Positions 22,600 to 34,244 of a stretch of DNA of 64,000 bases are shown here, piece after piece. The notes beneath the pieces are model-generated. The model saw only the letters and a list, made by a program, of their open reading frames with translations, made no database searches and was not told the DNA's origin. Source of the stretch: Tiliqua scincoides (Eukaryota; Chordata; Lepidosauria; Squamata; Scincidae); the NCBI RefSeq assembly GCF_035046505.1, contig NC_089823.1, forward strand, positions 102,323,412-102,387,411, read 5' to 3'. The stretch's first letter is position 1; every line of letters begins with the position of its first letter. The position numbers and the translations under genes are program-made.

Positions 22600-24899
22600 T
22601 AGTGTCTGCAGATAGCATTGCACCCACTTTCCAGCAACAACATCATTTTAATGACTATTATTTAATAAGATAAGTAATGTTTACTTAAAATTAATGCTTA
22701 CTGTGTTTATAATAAATAATGTTTACTTAGAGACCAAATAAATTAAAATAAAAAAACCAGAACAAAAAAAAACAATAAGGTAGCACTTCACTCTTTATGC
22801 AGCACACACAGATCTTACACAGAGATCTTCTAATAACTAGAATTTTGCCTCTTAAAGAAGCAGCTAATAATAGTCATTTTAACATAATTGTTTCATACAT
22901 CACAGAGATAAAGGAATTGGGTATCATCGGAAGTGCAGTATGATTTGAGAGACTAGGATGGGCAGAACACATAGCACCTAAAAAACAGAAAAACTGCAGT
23001 CCTGTAGCACTTAAATACTGTACTAACACAATATATTGTGGTATCAGCTGTTGTAGGCTAGAGTTCGCCTTGTCAGGTGGGGGAAGTGATCTCTTAAAGT
23101 TTGTAGCAATGTGTCTGCTAAGATAAAGAGAGATGTTTAAAAAATGGGTTTTACATAGTCAGACCAAATGACCAAGAACACAAGAAGTAGCATTGGGTGT
23201 GTCCCAGTGCTATGCAGATCAAAAAGACCACAATATGCTAAATTGTTGGAAGATGACAATGAGATGCCAAATCCAACCAGAGTATTCAGAGGACAGAGGC
23301 AGAGAGTTACCAGAAGGCCAAGAACAATTTGGGTTACCAACACACAAGGGAGGGAGAAACCTAGCTGTAGGCTTTTCATTGTTTGTTTTGCTTTTGGGCT
23401 GATTTCCAGAAAAACCAGTCATATCTCTCCCCAGACCATTTTATCTATCGTTGCAGTGGTGTTGTTAACAGTGATGCCTTAAGATAGTGAACAAGCAGAT
23501 TTTATGCTTTGTGCATGACAAAAACTGCTAGGCTTTGCTCCCCAGCACTCCAAAAACTCTTAGATTCTGTGCCTAGACCTGTCAAAACCTGCCAAGCTCT
23601 GCCATTGCCTCTGTACATAGACCACACTCTGCTACAGTTCAGGAACCAGAGTTACTCTGTTTTGAAAGTTGGCAATTCTAGGAACAATCTGGAGTTGGGG
23701 CACCAGCCTTGCTATGCCAATGTTAGGAAACCGAAGACCTGTGGTGTTCTACACTGGAGTTGATGTGCATTAGATTCTGGAGACTGAGGTGTGGCAGAAG
23801 TGGGCAGATCTTGAAACAGACAAAATTGAGCAGATCTATTACACAGAAGATGTAGGAATAAGGAAAAATATGTGGCAATTAATAGCTAATGGGAATGCTT
23901 GAACTTGAGAAATAGGATCAAGCAACCATGAGCAATTCAACTTTCTTTTTCTTGTGTGCACTGGATAGCTCCTTGCTATGAGCATATACCAGCACCTCCC
24001 ACAGAAATCCAGCCCAGCTTCATCTTGCATTTTTTCTGAATGAATATGTACAGTACTGTACAAATACTGGTGTGAATTAGACACTGTAATTATCACAGGC
24101 ATGACTATACAGTATAACATTGTGCAATTGGGAAGATGTCTGATCTGGAAGAACGTGCACAATGCTGACAACTCGGGAAATCCTCCGACACACCCCAGGC
24201 ACTGCCAGTTAGTCACAATGAACAAACCAGTACACCTGAGCTTCAGTTTGTACAAGTAAGTCAACAATATGTCCTTTCATCAAGGACAGTGTTTGAAATG
24301 TCTGAAAATTCACTTGCATATATCATACCATGCTAGTACTTGTACCTGCTCTCTCAAGGTAACCCAAAATAAAAACATACTTGCAGCATCCTACTAATTA
24401 TATGATGCTACCAACTTTAATATTGGTTTATGAATGGAAAGCCTAGGATTCTGTTATTGTTTGGGTCAAGGTATTGTTATTGGTGGGGAATCAATCTCCA
24501 GGTGGTCCGTTTTGTGAGTCCAGAGAAACCAGCTGCCAGTGTCATAGGAGCATAAGCAGTTACTACAGTCCAAAGCAGGCAAAGGTCAACTTTTGTTGAG
24601 CAGTAACTGAAGATCAGAAGTGAGTAAAACAGTCTGAAACAGAAAGGCAGTCAAGTTCTGAAGACAACAGTGTAGGGGAAGGGATCAGTTGCTTAGCTGC
24701 ACAGGATCCTCATCAATGAGAAAAATAGTTCAGACTGAAGATCATATTCTTAGGCTGGTCTTTTATAGGATTGGTGCTTGAATACAAGTCAGCTTGTATT
24801 GGAACCTAGGCAGCACTCTTGAAGAAAACAGTCTTGTCGAAGCAATGTGTACAGGAGGTAAGGAATCAGAACCTAGCTACTAGAAGCCCTGAGTTGAAA
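22600..24899. other. Unassigned intergenic sequence
   Basis: AT-rich at 22650-22790. A 104-residue open frame at 23168-23482 has no recognised family. 24450-24880 is less AT-rich and unclassified. No RNA gene or paired repeat seen. Confidence 0.35.
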
Positions 24900-25243
24900 G
24901 TGGCGTCACTACGGTTAGTGTCACCCAGTGCGGGAGGCCAGCATGTTACCCTATGATGGACCTCCTCCCATGTGGGGCAATGCCCCTGGACAGTGGGTAT
25001 GGTGATGTGCTGTTGCCCTTCCTCACTTTTTTGGGGGGCTATAACTTTTGGTAGAATAGAGATATTTCAACAGTTTGTTTATTGCATTCTGCATGAAATT
25101 ACACATTGCTTGATATATAACATGAAGCTATTGTTCAAAAATACCAAGATTTAAAAATTTTTGTAGAGTAGTGGTGTCACGTCATCCCTGTGAGCGTTAC
25201 CCAATGTGGCCCAAACCCTCCGCACCCCCTAGCAATGCCAGTG
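24900..25243. mobile_element. MITE of the GTGGCGTCACTA family
   Basis: Starts GTGGCGTCACTACGG, ends CCCTAGCAATGCCAGTG, roughly inverted. GTTGAAA flanks both sides (24893-24899, 25244-25250). Shares GGGCTATAACTTTTGGTAGA-type interior words with 16962-17315. Confidence 0.65.
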
Positions 25244-25259
25244 GTTGAAACTTCATTCA

Positions 25260-26072
25260 GAAACCTTATGGCTTTATGGTTACTAGTTAAAAAGTAAACA
25301 AATTTAAATTTCCTGACTTAAAAGTGTATGTCTCTGATCAAGATAAATTTAATCATCATGACCAAGTCCCTTTGAAACCAAAGAAAAAAATCAACTTTGA
25401 TTAATCTAAGTTCCATGGTTTTCAATGGTTGTAGGCCATTACTAAATTTAGCTGGATTGGAGTCATTATTTATGAATTTTTAATACATACAACGGTATTG
25501 GTTAAGCTACAAAGCTCAAACAAAATATAAATAAGCAATACAAATTTAAAGAGCAAATAAAGACCATTCATATGGTTACTATTAAGTTCTGGTACAACTA
25601 TATCAAATTATAAAAACAGATGTACTTTTTGAGGAGCCCCTCAAGATACAATTTTGTCTAATTTTAATAACTTAACCTTATTATAGTCATTTTGAATTCA
25701 GCTAAAAAGCCTGTACTATTTTAATATGACTCAAACTTATCAAGGATAACTCCTTGGTTATTTTACTATGTGAATGATCAATTAAAATTCTCAGGCACAT
25801 TAAATTATTCTTGTATATCATCATAATTCTATCAGCTGAATTACTGAGAAAGACATTATTCCTACGAGACTGATGTGACATAACTGCAGGAAAAGTTATT
25901 AGTCTTGGGAATTTTGTCATTGCACATTATTAATCATACAATCCAGTTAACATAACATTTATTCTGAAAAGACTGAACAATTTAGTTGAAAATTACACAC
26001 TGTATCATGAAGACTAAAACATTCATAGCTTTTTCTAGACTGTCACATTTAATTTAAACTTCTCAAATTAAT
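25260..26072. other. AT-rich unassigned sequence
   Basis: No gene or recognisable repeat. Strongly AT-rich, possibly single-copy. Confidence 0.4.
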
Positions 26073-26539
26073 GGCCCAATCCTATCCCATACTATCCTAT
26101 GTGAAGCAGCCAAGCTAGTGGTGTTGCATCTCTTGCAGGGTGTTGGCCGGATGGCCCAGGAAGTGTATGGCCAGGCAAACAGGGATAGGATCTGTTGTGC
26201 TCTAGTGTAGACAAAATACACCCCGTCCTGCCTTCAAAATGATCCCTGCCCACCCCACTCCCTGCTCAGTTCCTTCCTCTCCAACTCTCAAACTGCCCCA
26301 ACTGCCACCATAGCTGCACTGGTGCAGTATTTGGAAGCCACTGGCATGTGTATGTGCCTCTGGCCATTTGTACAGAGTGTAATGTATCATCACAAGTTCT
26401 TCCTGTAGACCACCAGTGCAACCAGCTCTCCTAGCAGACCTGAAGCACACAACAGTGTGCTTTTGCAATGCTGTAGCAGCACTGAATGGCAACAAATTGT
26501 GAGATCTGCCACTGTAAGTGCCCTATAGGATTGAGCTGC
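26073..26539. mobile_element. Foldback/MITE with GGCCCAATCC ends, copy 2
   Basis: It starts GGCCCAATCCTATCC and ends ATAGGATTGAGCTGCC, inverted copies of each other. The interior aligns with 1263-1796 in order and orientation. A 31-bp word ending TTCTTCCTGTAGAC inside it (26381-26411) recurs just left of the hAT at 26773, suggesting a local duplication. Confidence 0.6.
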
Positions 26540-27227
26540 CAAGTGGGAACTGTCATCAGTAGTATATATGTAAAAATAGAAGACAGGATTTGTAATCTGG
26601 TTATCCATTGTTAAAATAGATACAAGAAATTAATTTACCCTTGTTGTCCCTGAAATTGGGTACAAGCCCCACATGGTGACATAATGTCACATGAGCTTGT
26701 AGGATCAGGGAGAGAATGGAAAGAATGACAAGCGACTCCTGGAATGTATCATCACTAATTCTTCCTGTAGACCAGTGGCGTAGCTAGCAAGGGCGGGGGT
26801 GAGGGTGGTCCTCCCCAGGTACCAGCCTTGGGGGGGTGACACCACAAATGACCCAACATCACTAACATCACAGAGGTTACAGATAACCTCAGCATGCTAT
26901 ATACCATTGGATGCAGAATTACAAGCAGAATGCAGTGGATAAACCCAGAGTACAATATCTCCTTTCCATCAAAAGTTATGGCCAAAATACCAGAAACAAA
27001 AAAATGCATGGAGCCCTATGGGAAGTGAAACTGAGCCATATTGAGCATTTACTCATGAGTAGGCGAACTTGCCTCAGTCCATCAGAAAGGGCAGGCTGAG
27101 AGAAATCCAACAAAACCAGAATGGTTCCTATCCAATGAAAGCAGCCCCCCAAAAACACTCAAGAAGGAAGCAGACGAACAGTGGTGAACGTCATCGTCAC
27201 AGCAATTACTTCCGCACAGCTACCTCC

Positions 27228-27900
27228 TCCCTTTGAAAACAACTTTGGAGGAGACACTTGCTGCTTCCCAGGCCCCCACAGCGCCTTCCGCACCACTTAC
27301 AAGCAGTGCGGAGGTCTCCATTGGAGCAGTTTGGGGCCGCTGGAAGCAGCCCCAGACCACTCCAATTGAAACCTCTGCGCTGCTTACAAGTGGCACGGAA
27401 GGCTTTGTGGGGGCCTGGGAAGTGGTATGTGTCTCCTCCAAAGTTGGAGGGAGCTCATGCTGCTTCCCCTCCACCTCTGAGGGACACCCTCAGAGGTGGA
27501 GGAGAGGTACCCAGGAGCACTCCTGGGAGACAGCAAGAAACTGCCTCTCAGGCAATGCCTCAGCGCCGGACTGGGCTGCCCCCCTCCCCTCCTCCTCTAT
27601 AGGAGGATAGGAGATGGGCAGCCCAGAGTGTCAAGTGCAATGGGAGATGCGACTCCTGTCATGCTGACATTCTAGGGCGCCTGTCTTGTATCCTCCGGAG
27701 GAGGGGGGAGGGCGCCCTAGAGCGTCAGTGCACGACGGGAGTTGCATCTCCCAACACGGTGCGTCTCTAGGCGCCTGTCTCCTATCCTCCTATAAAGGGG
27801 GAGGGGAGGGGAGGGGAGGGGAGGGGATGGGCGGCTCAGTTGGCGCTGAGGCACTGATGGAGAGGCAGTGTCTTGCTGCCTCTCCACAACGCTCCTGGGC
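27228..27900. repeat. GC-rich multi-tier inverted-repeat block
   Basis: A first hairpin, 27239-27448, has ~95-bp arms (ACTTTGGAGGAGACAC against GTGTCTCCTCCAAAGT). Then a small hairpin (CACCTCTGAGGG against CCCTCAGAGGTG) and a larger nested one, 27500-27900, with several layers (GGCGCC...CTAGAGCG; AGGAGGATAGGAGA against CTCCTATCCTCC). CpG-rich but repeat-derived. Confidence 0.75.
27797..27831 (+). repeat. G-tract with G-quadruplex potential
   Basis: Six consecutive runs of four or more G separated by single A bases. The pattern satisfies the standard quadruplex rule many times over. Confidence 0.75.
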
Positions 27901-28432
27901 ACTCCTTCTCGAGCAGGGGGGCGAGGCTCGAAAAGCGCCCCTGGAGGGTCGGCGCTTGGGGCTTTTGCCCCATTTGTCCCCTCTAGGTACGCCAGTGCAG
28001 AAGAATGTATTGAGCCCTATGGAAAGCTCAAGTAAGTCACATGGTTGTGTTTACTCATGAGTAAACAAACGTGCCTTGGCTCCTGGTCAAGTCAGGCAAA
28101 GGGGAATGCAAGGTTGGTTGCATGGTCCCAATCTGATGAAAGTGGAGCTCAACAAATGCTCCAGAAAGCAGCATCCCCCAAAGAATAAACCAGAGGCTTC
28201 AGCTGGTAAGGTGAATTTCTATTTGTTTTTAGACCGATAGTGATATGCTTGAAATATAAGAACTTACACTGAACTGGGCACTGGGGAGGGCTGAAAATCT
28301 CACTGATATTTTTGTGGGGGGAGGTGTTATTGCAGGCAGGCTACAAAGAAAATTCACTTGATGAATCAGGGCTTTCCATTTAATTATTTGTTTTTCTTTA
28401 ATTTAATCATTTATAATTATTTATTTTATTTT

Positions 28433-28535
28433 GCTTGATGATGTCACTTCCAGCCATAACATCACTTCTGGTGGGTCCAAGACAGATTGTCATTCTAAAA
28501 AGTGGGTCCTGGTGCTAAAAGTTTGAGAACCGCTG
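28433..28535. mobile_element. hAT right-end fragment
   Basis: GCTTGATGATGTCACTTCC to TTTGAGAACCGCTG aligns with 12690-12798. Only the right third of that family is present. Confidence 0.7.
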
Positions 28536-28739
28536 CCTTGACTCAAAACGATCCAATGAGACATCCTTGAGGGAGGGGTGTGTGACACCCTAGTGACAAA
28601 AATTGTGGAATTTGTGGCTTTTAGGAATGATACCATCATGTTATATACCATTTGATGCAGAATTTCATCCATCGCTTGTGGGGAAATATTCACTGCATTT
28701 ATTTTCTGGCCATTATTATTATTCATTTCATGTCATGAC

Positions 28740-28860
28740 TATTATTATCTCTGTCTTACCTACCTCACAGGGTTGTTGTGAGGACAAAATAAGGGGAGGA
28801 ACCATGTACACCACCCTGAGCTGCTTAGAGGAAGGGTGGTATTAAAATGTGAATGAATGA
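28740..28860 (+). repeat. SINE/L2-type tail
   Basis: CACAGGGTTGTTGTGAGGAC, then CACCCTGAGCTGCTTAGAGG and a GAATGAATGAATAA tail resemble MIR/L2-type 3' tails common in squamates. An AT-only simple repeat follows to about 28915. Confidence 0.5.
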
Positions 28861-29453
28861 ATAATTAATATAATTAATAATAATAATTAAATAATTAATT
28901 AATTATTTCATATGGGGTGACACAAATTTATGGGCCCTGGGTGTCAAATTACCTAGCTACGCCACTGCTATACACCATCAGTGGGGCCAGCTATCCTAGT
29001 ACTAAAGTACCTAATAAGATGCCACTTTTCTTTCAAAGAAAAAGTTAGCTAGTGCCACAGCAGCTGACTCAACATATATCATCAGTTTTCTTTAACATGG
29101 TGTAATTGGTTCAGAGAATGTTGTGGGTGAACAATGTGCTTGTCCCTCAGAACTGCTTAGCTGATGACTTTTAAACATTTGATTGAGGCTAGATAAAGCA
29201 GATTTCCCCTTGAAGCATAACTCAGTTGCATTACTTCTTCCCAGGTTATGACCTCTTTAGCAACTGTGATGCAAACAATTTTAATGTAGTTGCTGTAAGC
29301 CCCCCAGATCCATGGTAACATAAACAGGTGAGCTCAAACTGATGTAACTTTATGCATATTCTATTTTAACAAAGTAGACTTTCTGGTTTACCACTTACCT
29401 CTCTTCAGCATTGTAACTAGAATAACGGGGTTTTCATTAATGAACTAGGGTTT

Positions 29454-29534
29454 GCAATTTTATACACACTTTCTTGGGAGAAAGTCCCACTGAACACAAT
29501 GGGATGTACTTCTGAGTAGACGTGCATAGACTTG
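29454..29534 (+). repeat. ~80-bp palindromic repeat
   Basis: GCAATTTTATACACACTTTC, GGGAGAAAGTCCCACTGAAC and CTTCTGAGTAGACGTGCATAG in family order. Isolated copy. Confidence 0.75.
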
Positions 29535-29689
29535 TGCTGTCAGACAGTGTTGACACAGCTGTCTGGCAAAATAGGGGAATTAAAAATCAAAGATAAGATA
29601 TATGATAATTTGTTTCATGAATATACATTTCCCATAAAAAGACAGGAGTGTTCAGGAGGCTGAACCTAAGTGCTACCTCTAGTTGCTGC

Positions 29690-29885
29690 TGCCCCCTTAA
29701 ACAGTAGCTGCCTTCTTTTTGTCTCTTTTAACCCCCACAAGCAATTTTTTTCTTTTAAGATTGTGAACCCCCTGAGGATAGGACTACTACTTATACGTAG
29801 GGGAAAAGAACCACTGTATGGCCCCTTGGGTACTTCCGGACTGGGAAAGAAAAGGCAGGATATAAATATTTTAAACAAATAAATA
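29690..29885 (+). mobile_element. LINE 3' tail (L2-like)
   Basis: TTGTGAACCCCCTGAGGATA and AAAGGCAGGATATAAATATT with an AATAAATAA tail follow the 3' ends of vertebrate L2-type LINEs. Strongly 5'-truncated. Confidence 0.5.
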
Positions 29886-29889
29886 ATAC

Positions 29890-31387
29890 ATGAATAAATA
29901 AGAAGATGGCAGGGATTCTAGTAACTGCAGTAATAGTTCACTCATGCATTCCAAGAACTGCCTTGCAATAGTTTTTATCGATTGCTTCTTAGTGTTTCAC
30001 AATTTCATATGAAGACACTGGCATTCCAATTAGCATTCCTAACTAATGTTGAATAAGCCTCAGAAATACAGGTTTGGGATTCAGGTTTTCAACTCACCCC
30101 ATCTTGGTTCTTTTTTCAGCACAAGCATAAGGGGATTTTGGAATTTGGTTTCCAGAAACAGCAGAAATTGACCTGGTGCTTCAAGGCTTGGGCCTAAGTT
30201 TGAAAGAACCAGTGCTATTGCAAATCGGTATTGGTTTGGTATTGTTTGCTTTACAATTGTCGGGATAGAGCTAGGCAGTGGTGTAATCATCACATGGGTT
30301 CAGGGCACTCAAGTATTCGGAGAGCAGTGGTCCTCAGAGACCAGGACAGCTTCAGAGTAGTTGTGGGCAGGGGATTAAAGTTGTACCCTCTTCTTCCACA
30401 TGGTGTGCTAGATTTGTACCCCTGAGATCATTTGCTGGCTCCCTTCCCATGGGCAGCCAGTCCATTCCAGCACTCTGCTTCCAACTCGGGCTGCCTGCCT
30501 CATCACAGGCTAGCGGTATGACTTTTAAACCCTACCACCTTAAGTGCCTGTCCTCCCCTTCTGGTCCCACTCCTCTCATGTCTGAGTACCCTGCTGCAGT
30601 GTTTCCACTGCCAAACCAACTGGGATATCTGTCAGGACTTGCACAAGTTGTGCAACTGGCCTCAGCGCAGCCCCCATTGGTTCAGTCCATTGCATGGTCA
30701 AGCATCGTGTCACTCAGCTGAGCTCAGATGCGGAAGAGGGTGTTTTTCTCCTGTTATGTGAGCCCACTTTCCTGACAACAATATTTGTTAGCAAACAGAA
30801 TAATAGAAAAGAATATTAAGAATTGTGTGTTAAATTTAAATGACGAAAAAGGCAAATTCAAACTTTCTTGACAGAATGCTAGAATAGTATATTAGGGTCA
30901 TGGTTCTAAAAAGTTCTAGTTCATAGTCCTGGTTCTAAGAAGCAACAAAGGGAAGTTATTTCTGTGAGATCTAGAAAATCAAGTTTGAGTACATTTCTTG
31001 AAGCCCAATCCTGTACTAAACCTGTGCCAGTCTGAGTGGCATATGTCTTTGGATGCTGGTGGAACAACAGCCACATCAGCACAGCAGCTGGCCCCTCATT
31101 CTAAAAGTGGCAGTGACGGGGTGTACATCCATGGTGGGATCCCACCTCCTCCATGGGGGTCTACTGGTGGTCCTGGGTCAACTCACAATATGCTCCGCTT
31201 ACCCCACTTTGGCAGTAACCACAGGGACCAATGACTGTCTTGACAGACCCTATTTATTCTGGTCAAATGCTTGACATTCATTAGGTTCCAGTTTCTTCAC
31301 AGGGACCTGCACATTGCTCACCACTGGCAAGGTACAAACCCAACAAGTATGGCATACTAAAGTCCACTGGCTATAGGCAAATCCATA
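29890..31387. other. Unassigned intergenic sequence
   Basis: No exon or RNA gene seen. 31005-31020 (AGCCCAATCCTGTAC) may open another AATCC-type foldback element with no clear partner end. Confidence 0.35.
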
Positions 31388-31395
31388 ATCTAGAG

Positions 31396-31860
31396 CAGGG
31401 GTGTCCAAAGTTTTTGGCAGGAGGGCCACATCGTCTCTCTGACACTGGTCAAGGGCCAGGGGGAAAAAAGAATTAATTTACATTTAAAATTTGAATAAAT
31501 TTACATAAGTTTACATAAATGAATATATTAAAGTTGAACTTATATGAATGAATGAAGGTCTTGCAATAGCTCAAGACCTAAAAAAAGGCCTTGCACAAAG
31601 CAAGGTCAGCCTTTCCTTTGCTGCCACTACTGCAACACAGACATGAAACAAAAAGCAGTGGAGGGAGCCCTCATCCCACAGCTCATGTGAGAGGTCAAAC
31701 AGTCACCCTCATGCTGACAGCAGTGGCGTCGGGCCAGTGTGGGCTCCAGCAAATTTCCAGAGGGCCAGAGGCTCATTGGAGACTGGGGGCTCCCTGCAGG
31801 CCACATTGAGAGGCCTCGAGGGCCACAAGTGGCCCCAGGGCCAGGGTTTGGGCACACCTG
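31396..31860 (+). mobile_element. Short hAT with perfect TSD ATCTAGAG
   Basis: Starts CAGGGGTGTCCAAAGTTT, ends AGGGTTTGGGCACACCTG. ATCTAGAG occurs exactly at 31388-31395 and 31861-31868. Same family as 33793-34236 and 43490-43926 (both reversed). Confidence 0.92.
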
Positions 31861-31869
31861 ATCTAGAGG

Positions 31870-33784
31870 TAAATCCACAGACCATATGTAAATCCAAGGA
31901 TTAAGGCTAGAACAATTAGTCTGAACCAGGGTGTAAGCAGAGCCAGGTAAAAAGTTGGGGTTTAGCAAGACCTCCAGCATTGCTGCCCAGGGGTTATTGG
32001 ATGACTCAGATACTGTGTGGGGGCCGGCCCCCCAGATGGCTGCAGAGCTGTGTTGCCTGTTTGCTGGACTGGTTGTCCTGGCCACCCCCACTGCACAGGG
32101 GCTGTGAGGTCTCCCAGGACCCCCAGGTGGTTCCATTCTCCCTCAGTCCTCCAGGCAGCCCCCTCCTTGAGGATCCTTCTCCAGACCCTTGAGAGGGTTT
32201 GGAGGGGCAACTCCCACCCCTCCAAGGCAAACATCCAGTACAGGGAAGATAAGGGGTTCACCTGAGCACTCCCCAGCCACCCTTGTGGAACCCATGTCCC
32301 AGGAAGAGCAACCTCTCTCTCTCTCTCTCTGGCTGCCAGGCTCCTTATGAATCCAGCAGCCAACCCAGCTTGCCCCACCCCTTCTGGCCATATGATCTCA
32401 GGCCCTACTCCCAAGGAGACCCCTTGCCTGGGGGCTGGATCCAGGTAGTATTCACTCAGCTTCCCTACGCCTGAGGAGTCCTTTGCTCTTGAGGAGGCCT
32501 GCCTCGCCAATAACACAGGGGCAGAACAAGGAGGAAATGGCATATGCAATATCCTAAGTGGTCTCCCAGAGGTGGAATGCCTCCAAAGTCAGAAAGATGC
32601 TATGCCAATGACAGAGCTAGCACAGGAAGGGAAAAATCAATAGGGAACAAAGGGAAAGGAAAAATAAAAAACCTGAAAATCTCACATCCCGCCATCTCCT
32701 CTTTCCCACACATTTTCCTAGAGTGGTCATAGGATACAGACTACACTTGGCAGCCAATCACACCAACCATAGTATTTAAGCCTCTGCCAGAGGGACTTCA
32801 ACCCAGACAATAGGGCAAGCAACATAGGGTTATACCTGGCCTCTTGGCATGCACATTTAGAGTGCACACACAGGAACTTTGGAGAAAGGGCACTTGGCAC
32901 ACAAAGGAAGCACTTAGTACAAACTATCTGTTGTCCCTCATAACATGTTTGGCGAGATACTTCATTAACATTTGTCTTTGAATTCTTATTGCAAGTATTC
33001 TACACAAACACCCAAGTGAAACCTCAATCCAGGAACCCAAGGGCAGGAGCAAGGACAATGCACCCCACACAGGTTAGCGAAGGAAGAGAGGGAATTTCAA
33101 TGTATTGCTGCTGCATCTCTCTCTCATGCCTCCTCTGTTGACAATGATCCTTCAGTATTGTCAAATGTGTACCTGTATTTGCTAAAAACTGTCACATAAC
33201 CATCACTTCCTTTTGTAACAACTATGAGCAGGGTGTGTCTGCTTTCCCTTGATGAATGAGTACTCCTCCAACCATTTCCTTTGCTGGCTAAACACTCATC
33301 TGGTGACCTTTTGTTTTCCAGGATTGCAGTATTGCCACATGGGGCATAACAGTAATTTCTTACAGAATTCTACTGCAGTCTTTCCCCCTGAAAGGAGTGA
33401 GAAAGATAATATTCTGAGCCACTGTATTCACCCCAACTGCATGGCACCACGCTACCGCTCAATACCAAGTATGCATCTTGATCCAGAGAATATATGTTAC
33501 TGATGCTGCTATCTATTCCTTCTTTTGCTGTGCGTGTGTGTTTGGTTCCCACAGAAAGCTGTCCCACAAGCACTGTGCAGATGCCAAGGGAAGCCCACAC
33601 ACAGCCAGCATGCCTGCAGTAACCAGTGTGAGCTCACCTCCTGCTCGGCAAAGTTGCCAACCTACTTCCTATTACCTAAAGAAAAACGACAGTTTTTAAC
33701 CTATCCTTAACATTACGCCATGACTTTATTAGATGAGAGGGGATCAATTTCTGTTTTATTGTACGTTCATATTTTCTCTTATCC
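31870..33784. other. Unassigned GC-richer block and flank
   Basis: 31960-32560 is GC-rich, gives open frames up to 195 codons and contains a short CT run (32311-32330), but matches no protein I know. 32740-32800 carries CCAATCAC and a TATTTAAG word, promoter-like but unsupported. The remainder is unassigned. Confidence 0.35.
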
Positions 33785-33792
33785 ATCAAGAG

Positions 33793-34236
33793 CAGGGGTG
33801 CCCAAACCCCAGCCCAAGGGCCACTTGTGTGCAGGGAATCTTGCCTGCAGGGAACCCCGAGCCTCCAATGAGCCTCTGGCCCTCTGGAGACTCATGGAAG
33901 CCCATGCTGGCCTGACGCAACTGATGTCAGTGTGAGGGTGTCTGTTCGACCTCTTGCATGAGTTGTGGGACGAGGGTTCCCTCCACTGCTTGCTGTTTCA
34001 CATCTGTGATGCAGCAGCAGCAAAGGAAAGGCCAGCCTTGCTTTGTGCAAGGCCTTTTATAGACCCTGAGCTATTGCAAGACCTTCATTCATTCATATAA
34101 GTTCCACCTCTAATATATTCACTTATGTAAATTTATTTAAATTTTAAATGTAAATTAATTCCTTCCCCCCCCCAGTCCCCAACACAGTGTCAGAGAGATG
34201 ATGTGGCCCTCCTGCCTTAAAGTTTAGACACCGCTG
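33793..34236 (-). mobile_element. Short hAT, TSD ATCAAGAG/ATCTAGAG
   Basis: Starts CAGGGGTGCCCAAACCCC, ends AGTTTAGACACCGCTG. Reverse orientation relative to 31396-31860. Flanks differ at one base. Confidence 0.88.
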
Positions 34237-34244
34237 ATCTAGAG

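Larger units (their letters stand above)
26773..28967. mobile_element. Composite MITE with perfect CAGTGGCGTAGCTA inverted ends
   Basis: Left end CAGTGGCGTAGCTAG and right end CTAGCTACGCCACTG are exact inverted copies (14-15 bp). The 8-mers outside, CTGTAGAC and CTATACAC, agree at 6 of 8. A further end, TAGGTACGCCAGTG, lies inside at 27998, and about 180 bp at 27000-27180 is repeated directly at 28005-28210. Inside are a GC-rich nested palindrome (27228-27900), a hAT fragment (28433-28535) and a SINE/LINE tail (28740-28860). No transposase is seen. Confidence 0.7.

Noticed and set aside
23168-23482. 104-codon plus-strand open frame
   Set aside because: Basic, Cys-containing peptide with no recognised motif; no flanking splice signals or duplicate copy to support it.
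27228-27998. A third CpG-island promoter
   Set aside because: The GC- and CpG-rich sequence is built of nested inverted repeats within a MITE, with no exon or donor adjacent.
31962-32549. 195-codon minus-strand open frame
   Set aside because: It lies in a GC-rich unassigned block, contains a low-complexity Arg/Glu run from a CT repeat, has no splice or family support, and overlaps other equally long frames.
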